Shown here: positions 25,533 to 34,444 of the stretch, in pieces
How the letters are laid out: every line of letters begins with the position of its first letter
Position numbering within the stretch: the first letter of the stretch is position 1
Source: Streptomyces montanisoli
GTDB lineage: Bacteria; Actinomycetota; Actinomycetes; Streptomycetales; Streptomycetaceae
Length of the DNA stretch: 46,094 nucleotides
Direction of reading: 5' to 3'
Assembly: GCF_017813245.1 (NCBI RefSeq)
Contig: NZ_JAGIQL010000041.1
Coordinates: 1-46,094, forward strand
Made by a program: the position numbers and the translations under genes
The notes under the pieces: model-generated
What the model saw: the letters and a program-made list of their open reading frames with translations, nothing else
What the model was told of the DNA's origin: nothing
Database searches by the model: none

Positions 25533-28172
25533 TCAGAACATGGAGAGCAACTGCTCGACGGTCGGCTCCGCGGCGCTCGCGCTGCCGGGCAGGGCCAGCT
25601 CGAACCAGACCGTCTTGCCGCGCGGCGTCCTGCGCGAGCCCCAGGCCGAGCTGAGCATGCCGACCAGTTGCAGGCCGCGGCCGCCCTCGTCGGTGTCGCG
25701 CGCGCGGCGGCGGCGCGGCTGGACGAGGCCCGCGTCCCACACCTCGCAGACGAGGGTGCGGTCGCGCAGCAGGCGGAGTCTGATCTCGCCCTCGCCGTAC
25801 CGCATCGCGTTCGTGACGAGCTCGCTGACGAGCAACTCGACCGTGTCCACCAGGGGTTCGAGATCCCAGGCGATGAGCTGGGCGCGCGCGTACTCGCGTG
25901 CCCTGCCGACCGAGCGCGGCTCGCGCGGCAGGCGCCAGTCCCCCACGGCGTCCGCGGGCAGGCCCTGGATGCGCGCCATCAGCAGGGCGATGTCGTCCTG
26001 GCCGTGGCTCGTCTCCAGCGTCGACAGGACATGGTCGGCGACGTCCTCCAGCGGGCGCTCCGCGTGCGCGAGCGAGGCGCGGAAGGCGCTCAGGCCCTCT
26101 TCGAGCGTCTGGTCGCGCGACTCGACGAGGCCGTCGGTGTACAGCGCGAGCAGGGAGTTCTCCGACAGCTCGACCTCGACCTGCTCGAACGGCTCGCCGC
26201 CCACGCCGAGCGGCACGCCGGGCGGCACGTCGAGCAGCAGCGCCTTCTCGCCTGGCTCGACGAGCACGGGCGGCGGATGGCCGGCGTTGGCGAACGTGCA
26301 GCGCCGGGTGACCGGGTCGTAGACGGCGTAGACGCACGTGGCGAGGTAGACCTCGGCGAGGTCGGCGTCCCTCGCCTTGTGCGCGACGCGGGACGCCTGC
26401 TGTGCCCCGTTGGGCGTGCCGAGGCCGCTGGCGATCTCGTCGAGGGCGCCGAGCACCTCGGCGGGTTCCAGGTCGAGCAGCGCGAGCGTCCGCACGGCCG
26501 TGCGCAGTTCGCCCATGGCGACGGCGGCGCGCAGGCCGCGGCCCATCACGTCGCCCACGACGAGGGCGGTCCTGTGGCCCGGCAGCTCGATGACGTCGAA
26601 CCAGTCGCCGCCGACCTCCGTGGCCGCGTTGCCCGGCAGGTAGCGGCAGGCGATGTCGAGGCCCGCGGCCTCGGGGTCGCCCGGCGGCAGCAGGCTGCGC
26701 TGGAGGATCAGGGCGCGCTCGTGCTCGCGCCGGTACAGGCGCGCGTTGTCGATGCAGACGGCGGCGCGTGCCGCGAGCTCGACGGCGAGGGCGTGGTCCC
26801 GGTCGCCGAACGGCTCGCTGCCCTTGGCCCGCGCGAACTGGACGAGCCCGACGACCGTGTCGTGCGCGACCATCGGCACCGCGAGCGTGGACTGCAGGAG
26901 GCTGCCCTGGCGGCCCGGTATCGACTGCACCTGCGCGCTGCGCAGGGCGATGGCGCTGTGCGAGCCGAACGGGAACCGGTGCACGGCGCCGACCTCGGGC
27001 GAGACATATCCGTCGTGCGGGTCGCCGGGGCCCGAGAGCGGCCCGTCGGAGACGGCGCTCGCGAAGGCGACGCGCCGCAGCCGCGCCGTGCCGCCGCCCG
27101 ACTCGTCGGACGAGGCGGCCCACCGGCCGGGCGGCGCCTCATCGCCCGTGAGCAGGGACTGGTACAGGTCGACGGAGGCCAGGTCGCAGAAGTTGGGCAC
27201 GGCCACGCCGAGCAGTTCGCGCGCGGTGGTCTCCAGGTCGAGCGAATTGCCGATGCGCGCGCTCGCCTCGTTGAGCAGGGCGAGGTTGCGGCGGGTGCTG
27301 GCGGCCTCGTGCGCGGCGATGTGGCGCTGCGTGACGTCCGTGGCGACGGCGGCGACGCCCAGGGTGCGGCCCGAGCCGACGCCCACGCCGACCCGGTACA
27401 GGTTGAGCGACCAGTGCCTGCGCTCGCCACCGTACGGCGGGACGCCGTTCAGCTTGAACTCGGTGACGGGTTCGCCCGTGTCGAGCACGCGCCGCAGCGC
27501 CGCGTCGAGCCGGTCGGCCTCGCCGGCGGAGAGGTAGTCGGAGGCCGCCCTGCCCCGGTGTTCGCCGACGCTGCCGCCGAACACGGTGGCGAAGCGCTCG
27601 TTGACCCGCCGCACCGTCAGGTTCGTGCTGAAGAGGATGAAGCCGAACGGAGATTGGCCGAATATCGCCTGCGACGAGGCGAGATCGCTCTCGATCCGGC
27701 GCAGCGCGCGCACGTCCACGACGATGCAGACGGCGCCGCGCTCGCCCTGGTCGGTCTCACTGGGCATCACATAGACCTCGGCCAGGCCGTGGCCGCGCCG
27801 CCCGCCGCCCCGGCGCCCGCCCTCGGCCGCGTCCCCTGTGGCGCCCGCGTCCTCGCCCGCGTCCGCTCCCGGGGGCAGCAGGTACGGGACGAGGCCCGTC
27901 CAATCGTTGCCGTCGAGGATCTCGCTGAGTTTGCGGTAGCCCTTCGCGCGGAATTCGGGAGGTACGAAGACCCCCAGCGGGTCCTTGCCCCTGACATCGC
28001 GGGCCGGCAGGCCGAACAGCTCGGCCGCACGGCTGCTCCACTGGTCGATGAGGCCGTCGGGCCCGATCGAGAAGGACGCCACCTTGACATAGTCGTAGAG
28101 AGAGCCCTGCGGGCTGCTCTGCCACACGACGTCGTCGCTCGTCGCCTCTGGCGCCTCTGGTGTCTCGCTCAC
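25533..28172 (-). CDS. SpoIIE-type phosphatase with PAS, GAF and RsbW-like ATPase domains
   Basis: An 879-residue multidomain regulator starting at GTG 28172, with GGAGGGGAC upstream. Two PAS-like regions (about 15-150, with DQWSSRAAELFGLPARDVRGKDP, and about 165-290, with SQAIFGQSPFGFILFSTNL) are followed by a GAF domain (about 305-490). The PP2C/SpoIIE phosphatase (about 500-730) has metal-binding signatures VGGDWFDVIELPG, VVGDVMGRG, ANAGHPPPVLV and GQDDIALLMARI. The C-terminal anti-sigma-like HATPase (about 745-870) has an N-box in LLVSELVTNAMRYG and a glycine lid in DTDEGGRGLQLVG. It likely senses a signal and controls a partner-switching cascade by dephosphorylating an anti-sigma antagonist. 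The RsbW-like protein encoded just upstream is a candidate partner. Confidence 0.92.
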   Translation of the reverse strand: MSETPEAPEATSDDVVWQSSPQGSLYDYVKVASFSIGPDGLIDQWSSRAAELFGLPARDVRGKDPLGVFVPPEFRAKGYRKLSEILDGNDWTGLVPYLLPPGADAGEDAGATGDAAEGGRRGGGRRGHGLAEVYVMPSETDQGERGAVCIVVDVRALRRIESDLASSQAIFGQSPFGFILFSTNLTVRRVNERFATVFGGSVGEHRGRAASDYLSAGEADRLDAALRRVLDTGEPVTEFKLNGVPPYGGERRHWSLNLYRVGVGVGSGRTLGVAAVATDVTQRHIAAHEAASTRRNLALLNEASARIGNSLDLETTARELLGVAVPNFCDLASVDLYQSLLTGDEAPPGRWAASSDESGGGTARLRRVAFASAVSDGPLSGPGDPHDGYVSPEVGAVHRFPFGSHSAIALRSAQVQSIPGRQGSLLQSTLAVPMVAHDTVVGLVQFARAKGSEPFGDRDHALAVELAARAAVCIDNARLYRREHERALILQRSLLPPGDPEAAGLDIACRYLPGNAATEVGGDWFDVIELPGHRTALVVGDVMGRGLRAAVAMGELRTAVRTLALLDLEPAEVLGALDEIASGLGTPNGAQQASRVAHKARDADLAEVYLATCVYAVYDPVTRRCTFANAGHPPPVLVEPGEKALLLDVPPGVPLGVGGEPFEQVEVELSENSLLALYTDGLVESRDQTLEEGLSAFRASLAHAERPLEDVADHVLSTLETSHGQDDIALLMARIQGLPADAVGDWRLPREPRSVGRAREYARAQLIAWDLEPLVDTVELLVSELVTNAMRYGEGEIRLRLLRDRTLVCEVWDAGLVQPRRRRARDTDEGGRGLQLVGMLSSAWGSRRTPRGKTVWFELALPGSASAAEPTVEQLLSMF

Positions 28173-28325
28173 GCGACCGTCCCCTCCAGCTCACGCACCG
28201 GACCGGCCATGCCCCGCAGTATCCAGCACCACGGGCCTGGCTGACACGGCGTTCACGATCACAGCAAGGTCTCGTTCTCTCCGGACCTGCCCGAAACCCG
28301 CCGCGACCGTCGTCCCTTGTGACTT

Positions 28326-28757
28326 CTAACCATGGAGAGGCAGCTCGAACCACACGGTCTTACCTGTCTTACCGCGCCGCGTGCCCCAGCGACGGGCGGA
28401 ACTGGCCACGAGCTGCAGACCGCGCCCGCGTTCATCCTCCGGCCCCGGCGCGCGCTGCACGACGGGGGCGCCCGGTACCTGGTCGGAGACCTCCACCAGC
28501 AGCACGCTCTCGCCGTCGGAGAGCGCACGGATCTCCAGGCGCATGCCGATGGGCCCTGGCGCGTACGTCAGCGAGTTGGTGACCAGCTCGCTGACCAGCA
28601 GCATGGCCACATCCTCCACGCCCGGCGAGAGCCGCCAGGCGCGCAGGGTGTCCCGCACGTCATGGCGGGCGACGCGCACGGCACCGGGCTCGGAGGGCAG
28701 GATCCACTCGGCGGACTCGTCCTCGGTGTCGATCAACCCGACCACTTCCCACAGCAC
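28326..28757 (-). CDS. RsbW-like ATP-binding (anti-sigma kinase type) protein
   Basis: A 143-residue GHKL-type ATPase, the small form abundant in Streptomyces. The N-box is MLLVSELVTNSLTYA, the G1 region is LVEVSDQVPG and the G2 region is DERGRGLQLVASSARRWG; the C-terminus reads GKTGKTVWFELPLHG. GTG 28757 is the start by frame; no strong ribosome site is visible (CAACGGGGGCGTCAG upstream). It lies on the same strand as the SpoIIE phosphatase gene, 153 bases upstream, so the pair may be cotranscribed and act in a partner-switching circuit. Anti-sigma activity is inferred from the family only. Confidence 0.88.
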   Translation of the reverse strand: MLWEVVGLIDTEDESAEWILPSEPGAVRVARHDVRDTLRAWRLSPGVEDVAMLLVSELVTNSLTYAPGPIGMRLEIRALSDGESVLLVEVSDQVPGAPVVQRAPGPEDERGRGLQLVASSARRWGTRRGKTGKTVWFELPLHG

Positions 28758-28801
28758 CTGACGCCCCCGTTGTCTCGATCGTTTCGGGGATCATTCTGCC
28801 C

Positions 28802-28823
28802 ATACCCGAAATTAGCCGTAAAC
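28802..28823 (-). promoter_or_regulatory. Sigma-B-like promoter candidate ahead of the RsbW-like gene
   Basis: Read leftward, GTTTAC (28818-28823) is followed by GGGTAT (28802-28807), the core words of stress sigma-B-type promoters, 45 bases before the GTG start. The gap between them (about 10 bases between hexamers) is shorter than the usual spacing, so the match is weak. Confidence 0.25.
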
Positions 28824-29033
28824 TACCGCCTGAAGTCGCATGGGACAGAGCGAGCACCGTACCGACAGCGCCGAGAAGTCGCCACATCCCTGATATGCGT
28901 TATGCCCGAACGGCCGTCCCATACGCCGGAGGACACGGCCGGGCAGGGGCGCGCGTGATGGCCGAGGGGGGCGCACGGGGGCTCGAACAGACATCTGGTT
29001 CGCCCGGGGCGCGTGCTGTCCGCCGGTGCTGCG

Positions 29034-29048
29034 GGGCCGAACCGGCCC
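29034..29048 (-). terminator. Short hairpin after the NUDIX gene
   Basis: GGGCCG (29034-29039) and CGGCCC (29043-29048) pair around AAC, 11 bases beyond the NUDIX stop. The stem is only six base pairs, so this is a weak call. Confidence 0.35.
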
Positions 29049-29058
29049 AGATGAGCGG

Positions 29059-29499
29059 TCACGCGCGCGTGCCGCCTTCCCGCACTAGTACGGGCCCTAG
29101 GGCGTCGAGCGCCGCGAGGACGGCAGGGCGGTCCGCGTCCAGCCAGTCGACGTCCGCGACGGCCTCGGCCGCCGTGACCCAGCGCAGCGCGTCGTGGTCC
29201 TGCAACGGGCGCGCCTTGCCCGAGACCACCCGCGCCGTCCAGACCCGCAGCTCGTAGCCTCGCCCGAGCGGCCAGGAACCGGGCACGCGCGCGACGGGTT
29301 CCGCCACGATGCCGAGTTCCTCGCGCAACTCCCGTACGAGGGCGTCCTCGACGCTCTCCCCCGGCTCCGCCTTTCCGCCGGGCAGCTCCCAGCGGCCGGC
29401 CAGCTCAGGGGGCGCGCTCCGGCGCGCCGCGAGCAGCAGGCCGTCGTCGTACACGGCGCCCGCGACGACGACCCGGGCCTCCGTTTCCCGCTCCGTCAT
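29059..29499 (-). CDS. NUDIX hydrolase, MutT/CTP pyrophosphohydrolase-like
   Basis: A 146-residue protein with a complete NUDIX box: Gly-x5-Glu-x7-Arg-Glu-x2-Glu-Glu-x-Gly, seen as [18 protein letters not shown] then REELGI. The preceding RWELPGGK and the later [16 protein letters not shown] are typical of MutT-like pyrophosphohydrolases that cleave oxidised or modified nucleoside triphosphates. The first strand ([19 protein letters not shown]) completes the fold. It stands 32 bases downstream of the stop of the small SPOR-like gene. Substrate cannot be assigned within the superfamily. Confidence 0.92.
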   Translation of the reverse strand: MTERETEARVVVAGAVYDDGLLLAARRSAPPELAGRWELPGGKAEPGESVEDALVRELREELGIVAEPVARVPGSWPLGRGYELRVWTARVVSGKARPLQDHDALRWVTAAEAVADVDWLDADRPAVLAALDALGPVLVREGGTRA

Positions 29500-29531
29500 G
29501 CGCGGGAGCCTACAAGCCGCCGCGCCGGGCC

Positions 29532-29750
29532 CTACGGAGCGCTCTGCTCAACCCGCTCCGGCAGCTGAACGTCGGCCGCGCGCTCCGCGTGCTCGACGCA
29601 GTAGAGCGTCCCCTCCTCGCGGCGGCCGTCCAGGCTCTCCGCCAGGCGCTGCGCCTCGTCACGCGTGGCGTACCAGGCGACGCGGTAGCGGTTGCCGTTG
29701 CCGTCCTCGCGCACCACCTGCCAGGGCAGCGCCGTCCCCCCTTCGGTCAC
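29532..29750 (-). CDS. Small SPOR-like domain protein
   Basis: A 72-residue protein of a type common in Streptomyces: [20 protein letters not shown] followed by [17 protein letters not shown] and a short C-terminus. The pattern resembles a single SPOR-type repeat, in which a helix after YxTR-x-EA packs on strands. The frame is open to 29873, but only the part from GTG 29750 resembles the family; GGGGGT lies six bases upstream. SPOR domains bind denuded peptidoglycan in secreted proteins, but this one has no signal peptide or membrane segment, so the role is unknown. Confidence 0.75.
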   Translation of the reverse strand: MTEGGTALPWQVVREDGNGNRYRVAWYATRDEAQRLAESLDGRREEGTLYCVEHAERAADVQLPERVEQSAP

Positions 29751-29975
29751 GGCCGCACCCCCGGTCGTCTCGCCCCTGCGCCCGTCGCATCTCCCCAGAA
29801 AACCCCTATGCGCATATGCCGGAGCGTACGCCTGGGCCTTACGCACCGGATGCGGGGTTACACGAAGAGACAACTTCCGGCCAACAATCCGCCGAAAAGC
29901 GCGGGCGCGTGAGCCTCGTAGGCGCCCCTCAACACGCCCCCTGGTGCGCCCCCCGCGCGCCGTGTCGGCGGACGG

Positions 29976-30728
29976 CTACTTCACGGCCAGGTGGTAGGCG
30001 ATCCTGAACCGGTCCGCAGGGACGACCACGTCCGCCGTCTCGACCGGCCGCCCGGACGCGTAGTACGTGCGCTCAAGGACCATCACCACATGCCCGGGCA
30101 CGCCGCCGAGCGCGAGCAGCTCCTCCGCGAGGCCCGGGCGCGCGCCGACCTCCTCGTGGACGTTGTCGACGACGACGTCGATCGCGGCCATGCGCTCGAC
30201 CACCCCGCACCCGCCGAGCGGGCCCTCCTCGGGCAGCATGACGGGCGTGCGCCCGGTCACGGCGAGCGGTTCCCACGAGGTGGACAGCATGATCGGCTCG
30301 CCGCCGTCCCTGAACACGTAGCGTGTGCGCATCACCCGGTCGCCCGCGGCGATCCGCAGCCTGGTCGCGACCTCGGGCGTGGCGTCCTCCTGCTCGCTGT
30401 GCGACTCCCAGGTGCCGTGCGCGCTCTCGTCCGCCTGCTCCTGCCTGAAGGGGCTCGCCCCGGCAGCGGGCAGGTAGCCGGAGCGGGCGATGCGGCGCGG
30501 CACCGGCCGCTCGCGCACGTACGTGCCCGACCCCGAGCGCCCCTCGACCAGGCCTTCCGCCATCAGGACCTTGCGCGCCTCCAGGGCGACCGTGTCGGAG
30601 ACGCCGTACTCCGAGCGGATGCGGGCCTGCGAGGGAAGCCGGGTGTGCGGCGGCAGTACCCCGTCGACGATCTTCTGCCGGAGATCGCTCGCGACGCGCA
30701 GATAGGCCGGCTGCTCACCGAACGCCAC
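29976..30728 (-). CDS. GntR-family regulator with UTRA domain
   Basis: A 250-residue regulator. The N-terminal winged helix is typical GntR (YLRVASDLRQKIVDGVLPPH, LPSQARIRSEYGVSDTVALE, LMAEGLVEGRSGSGTYVR). The C-terminal UTRA ligand-binding domain has VMRTRYVFRDGGEPIMLSTS and VLERTYYASGRPVETADVV. The GTG start has GAGGGAGG five bases upstream. It is divergent from the serpin gene. The space between them contains imperfect dyads around GTTGACAGTCAGCTACAGAG (30744-30763), a possible autoregulatory site. The effector is unknown. Confidence 0.9.
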   Translation of the reverse strand: MAFGEQPAYLRVASDLRQKIVDGVLPPHTRLPSQARIRSEYGVSDTVALEARKVLMAEGLVEGRSGSGTYVRERPVPRRIARSGYLPAAGASPFRQEQADESAHGTWESHSEQEDATPEVATRLRIAAGDRVMRTRYVFRDGGEPIMLSTSWEPLAVTGRTPVMLPEEGPLGGCGVVERMAAIDVVVDNVHEEVGARPGLAEELLALGGVPGHVVMVLERTYYASGRPVETADVVVPADRFRIAYHLAVK

Positions 30729-30899
30729 GTGCCCTCCCTCAGAGTTGACAGTCAGCTACAGAGTGGCAACCCGTGATCGAGAGCCGCAAGCATGGGCCAT
30801 GGTTTCACCCGAAGTGATGCATTGCTGGCCGGGCGCGCATGAATTCCTCCGGGGCCAGAATGGATGTCCCGGCGCCGACGAGGACGTAAGGGGAGACGT

Positions 30900-32144
30900 G
30901 TGCCGCGCGAAAAGGATCACCAGGAACGGAAGCCGGAGTCTCAACGAGGAAGCCGGGCCCCGCGGTCGGGAGGCCTCGCCGCGAGGGGCGTCGCGTCCCT
31001 CACGTCCCGCTGGGCGGCGCGGCTGGACGCCGGGCACGACACCGTGTTCTCGGCGGCGGGCGTCTGGCCGCTGCTCGCGCTGCTGGCGGAGGTGGCGGAC
31101 GGTCCCGCGCGACGCGAACTCGAGGACGTGCTCGGCGCGCCGGCGCAGGAGGCGGCGAACGCGGCACGCGCGCTGCTCGCCGAACTCCCGGCGGCGGAAG
31201 GCCTGAACGCCGCGCTCGGCCTCTGGACGCGGCGGACGCTCCCGCTCGACGCGGCGTGGCTCGCGACGCTGCCCGAGGGCAGCCACACCCCGCTGTCGGG
31301 CGACGCCTCGGCCGACCGCGCGGCGCTCGACGCGTGGGCGTCGCGGCAGACGGGCGGCCTGATCGACCGGATGCCCGTCGAGGTCGACGCGTCGACCCTG
31401 CTGGTTCTCGCGAGCGCGCTCTCGCTGACGACGGAGTGGACGCACCCGTTCGAGGACCACGCGACGCACGACCCCGCCTCGGGCCCGTGGGCTGGAGCCG
31501 GCCTGCGGATGCTGACCCGCCGTACGGCGGGCATCGATACGGTGTCCGTGGCGCACACACCGGCCGGGCCCGTCACGATCGTGCGGGTCGAGGGCCTGAC
31601 CGGCATCGACGTCCACCTCCTGCTCGGCGACCCCGGCATGGGCCCCGGCGAGGTCATCGGCGCGGGGACGGGCGTCCTGACGGGCCGTCTCGGTACGACG
31701 CCCGCCGAGGAACTCCCGTACGGGGACGACGTGGCACCCGGCCTCACGAAGGACGAGACCGAAGGCGCGTTCCCTGCCCCCCGGATGCTGTCGCTGCGAA
31801 CACCGCCGTTCCACCTCACCGCCGACCATGACCTGCTGCGCATTCCGGACGTGTTCGGCCTGACGGCGGCCACGGACGCCACGCGCGGCCACTTCCCCGG
31901 CATCGGCGCGTTCCCGCTGTCGATCCGGGCGGCGGCGCAGTCGGCGATGGCGGAGTTCGGCCCGTTGGGCTTCAAAGCGGCGGCGGTGACGGCCATCGCC
32001 ACACGGGCGATGGCCGTCAGCGGCGGGCGGTTGACGCGGGTCACGGCGACACTGGACCGCCCGTTCGGCTTCGCCGCCGTCCAGCGGTCCACGGGCCTGT
32101 GCCTGGCCACCGGCTGGGTGGCGACGCCGCGGACGCGGGCGTAG
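30900..32144 (+). CDS. Serpin-family protease inhibitor
   Basis: A 414-residue serpin-like protein, normal length for the fold. Characteristic pieces are VFSAAGVWPLLALLAEVADG near the N-terminus, NAALGLWTRRTLPLD, LVLASALSLTTEWTHPF and the C-terminal serpin signature DRPFGFAAVQRSTGLCLATG followed by WVATP. The reactive-loop hinge may read GFKAAAVTA, with small residues as in inhibitory serpins, and the loop up to DRPF is several residues longer than in antitrypsin. No signal peptide is seen, so it should be cytoplasmic. GTG 30900 is chosen because AAGGGGAG lies five to six bases upstream. Bacterial serpins are patchily distributed. The target protease is unknown. Confidence 0.85.
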   Translation: MPREKDHQERKPESQRGSRAPRSGGLAARGVASLTSRWAARLDAGHDTVFSAAGVWPLLALLAEVADGPARRELEDVLGAPAQEAANAARALLAELPAAEGLNAALGLWTRRTLPLDAAWLATLPEGSHTPLSGDASADRAALDAWASRQTGGLIDRMPVEVDASTLLVLASALSLTTEWTHPFEDHATHDPASGPWAGAGLRMLTRRTAGIDTVSVAHTPAGPVTIVRVEGLTGIDVHLLLGDPGMGPGEVIGAGTGVLTGRLGTTPAEELPYGDDVAPGLTKDETEGAFPAPRMLSLRTPPFHLTADHDLLRIPDVFGLTAATDATRGHFPGIGAFPLSIRAAAQSAMAEFGPLGFKAAAVTAIATRAMAVSGGRLTRVTATLDRPFGFAAVQRSTGLCLATGWVATPRTRA

Positions 32145-32273
32145 GGCGCGCAGAGCGCGCGACGGACCTCGTCCGAATCCAACCGGTCGTCCGCATTGGC
32201 GATCTTGCGCGAGAGCGCTCGCAGGGGATAGACCGGGGAGATAGATGGCGCATACACCGACAGCCGTCTGCAC

Positions 32274-32297
32274 GGCCGTGCCCGCACAGGCACGGCC
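32274..32297 (+). promoter_or_regulatory. Leader hairpin upstream of asnB
   Basis: GGCCGTGCC (32274-32282) pairs perfectly with GGCACGGCC (32289-32297) across a six-base loop, 36 bases before the asnB ATG. A further dyad GCGAGAGCGCTCGC lies at 32209-32222. Either could be a regulatory element for asnB or part of termination after the serpin gene. Confidence 0.35.
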
Positions 32298-32333
32298 CTT
32301 CCCCGACACCCCCCACACAGAGCGGAAGTATCC

Positions 32334-34220
32334 ATGTGCGGCATTACGGGATGGCTCTCCTACGACCGTGACCTGCGCGACCCGGCGTCCGCCTCCACTG
32401 TCGACGCGATGACCGAGACGATGTCCTGCCGCGGCCCCGACGACTCAGGCACCTGGATCGCGGGGCCCGCGGCGCTCGGCCACCGCAGGCTGGCGATCAT
32501 CGACCTGCCCGGCGGGCGGCAGCCCATGACCCTGGACACCCCCGAGGGCACCCTCGCGATGGTGTACTCGGGCGAGACGTACAACTTCACCGAACTGCGC
32601 GAGGAGCTGGCCGCACGCGGCCACCGGTTCACCACCGACTCGGACACCGAGGTCGTGCTGCACGGCTATCTGGAGTGGGGCGAGGCCGTCGCGGAGCGGC
32701 TCAACGGCATGTACGCCTTCGCCGTCTGGGACCAGCGCACCGAGCGGCTCGTCATGATCCGGGACCGGATGGGGATCAAGCCGTTCTACTACTACCCGAC
32801 CGCCGACGGCGTGCTGTTCGGTTCCGAGCCGAAGGCGATCCTCGCCAACCCGCTGGCCGCGCGCCGCGTCACGCTCGACGGCTTCCGCGAGGTCTTCGCG
32901 TTCGTGAAGACGCCGGGGCACGCCATCTGGGACGGCATGCGCGAGGTGGAGCCCGGCACCGTCGTCACCGTCGACCGGGGCGGCCTGCGTACGCACACGT
33001 ACTGGTCGCTGCGGACACAGCCGCACACGGACGACCGTGACACGACGGTGGCGCGCGTGCGTGAGCTGCTTGAGGACATCGTGCGCCGCCAGCTCGTCGC
33101 GGACGTGCCGCGCTGCGTGCTGCTCTCCGGCGGCCTCGACTCGTCGGCGCTGACCGCGCTGGCCGCGCGGCAGCTCGCGGCGGCCGGCGGCGAGTCGGTG
33201 AACAGCTTCGCCGTCGACTTCGTCGGGCAGACGGAGAACTTCGTCGCGGACGACTTCCGGCCGACCCCCGACGCGCCGTTCGTCCACGATGTGGCGCGCG
33301 AGTCCCGCACGAACCACAAGGACATCGTCCTCGACTCGCACACCCTCGCCGACCCGGAGGTGCGGGCACGGGTCATCCGCGCCCGGGACATGCCGGTGGG
33401 CCTCGGCGACATGGACGCGTCGCTCTACTCGCTTTTCAAGGCGATCAGGCAGCACTCGACGGTCGCGCTGAGCGGCGAGTCGGCGGACGAGGTCTTCGGC
33501 GGTTACCGGCAGTTCTTCGACGAGGAGGCGCGCAAGGGCGGGATGTTCCCCTGGCACGCGGACTTCGCCCGCATGCGCGCCGCACGCGCCGGCCACGGCG
33601 CCCCCGGGGGCGGCGGCGGACCCCTGGGCATCCTGCGCCCCGAGGTCACGGCCGCGATCGACCTCCCGTCGTACGTGAGCGACAGCTACGCGTCCGCCGT
33701 GACGGACATCGAACGGCTGGCGGGGGAAAGCGACTTCGAGTACCGGATGCGGGTGATCTGCTACCTGCACCTCACCCGGTTCGTACGCGTCCTGCTCGAC
33801 CGCAAGGACCGGATGAGCATGGCGGTCGGCCTTGAGGTGCGCGTGCCGTTCTGCGACCACCGGCTGGTGGAGTACGTCTACAACACGCCGTGGTCGCTGA
33901 AGTCGTTCGACGGCCGCGAGAAGAGCCTGCTGCGCGAGGCGACGGCGGACGTGCTGCCGCGCTCGGTCTACGACAGGGTCAAGAGCCCGTACCCGTCGAC
34001 GCAGGACCCGAAGTACGCCCTGGCGCTCCAGCACCACGTGAAGGACCTGCTGGCCAAGCCCTCGCACCGCATCTTCGACCTGCTGGACCGCACGGCGGTG
34101 GAACGGGCGGCGAACGAGGACGTGCAGGGCGCGGGCCAGTTCGCCAGGAACGGCCTGGAACGGGCGCTGGACCTGTCGATCTGGCTGGACACGTACAACC
34201 CGGAGCTGGCCCTGTCCTGA
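32334..34220 (+). CDS. asnB: Glutamine-hydrolysing asparagine synthetase
   Basis: A 628-residue enzyme of the AsnB class. Cys2 is the glutaminase nucleophile (MCGITGWLSYD), and the N-terminal amidotransferase domain has GHRRLAIIDLPGGRQPM, the NFTELREEL motif and DRMGIKPFYYY. The synthetase domain has the PP-loop SGGLDSSAL (near residue 265) and the later SGESADEVFGGY. It converts aspartate, glutamine and ATP to asparagine through a beta-aspartyl-AMP intermediate. GCGGAAG stands five bases before the ATG. The gene is monocistronic and followed by a strong hairpin at 34234-34269. A loop near residues 420-435 is Gly-rich (APGGGGGPLG). Confidence 0.94.
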   Translation: MCGITGWLSYDRDLRDPASASTVDAMTETMSCRGPDDSGTWIAGPAALGHRRLAIIDLPGGRQPMTLDTPEGTLAMVYSGETYNFTELREELAARGHRFTTDSDTEVVLHGYLEWGEAVAERLNGMYAFAVWDQRTERLVMIRDRMGIKPFYYYPTADGVLFGSEPKAILANPLAARRVTLDGFREVFAFVKTPGHAIWDGMREVEPGTVVTVDRGGLRTHTYWSLRTQPHTDDRDTTVARVRELLEDIVRRQLVADVPRCVLLSGGLDSSALTALAARQLAAAGGESVNSFAVDFVGQTENFVADDFRPTPDAPFVHDVARESRTNHKDIVLDSHTLADPEVRARVIRARDMPVGLGDMDASLYSLFKAIRQHSTVALSGESADEVFGGYRQFFDEEARKGGMFPWHADFARMRAARAGHGAPGGGGGPLGILRPEVTAAIDLPSYVSDSYASAVTDIERLAGESDFEYRMRVICYLHLTRFVRVLLDRKDRMSMAVGLEVRVPFCDHRLVEYVYNTPWSLKSFDGREKSLLREATADVLPRSVYDRVKSPYPSTQDPKYALALQHHVKDLLAKPSHRIFDLLDRTAVERAANEDVQGAGQFARNGLERALDLSIWLDTYNPELALS

Positions 34221-34233
34221 CGGGCCGGGCCAC

Positions 34234-34269
34234 GGGCCGCCCGCGCGTACGTCAAAGGGCGGGCGGCCC
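34234..34269 (+). terminator. 11-bp hairpin after asnB
   Basis: GGGCCGCCCGC (34234-34244) and GCGGGCGGCCC (34259-34269) pair perfectly with a 14-base loop, 13 bases after the asnB stop. Confidence 0.7.
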
Positions 34270-34444
34270 ACAACCTTGCTTCCCCGTCAGGACGCGCCCG
34301 CAGCGGTCACCCTGGCCCGACCGCCTCGTCGCCTCGGCGTGCTGGTCCCACCACCGCAGCAGGTCTGACGGGCCCGTGCCGCTGGGCGGACTGTTCTCGC
34401 TGGCCGGGTGTGCGCCGCAGGATGCGTAAAGGGCGCTCGCCCGT

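Larger units (their letters stand above)
28758..29058. other. 301-bp intergenic stretch
   Basis: It lies between the NUDIX gene stop and the RsbW-like gene start, both leftward. It holds the weak sigma-B-like site at 28802-28823 and a short hairpin at 29034-29048. The part around 28790-28910 is noticeably less GC-rich, as expected for a promoter region. No gene is supported. Confidence 0.45.
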
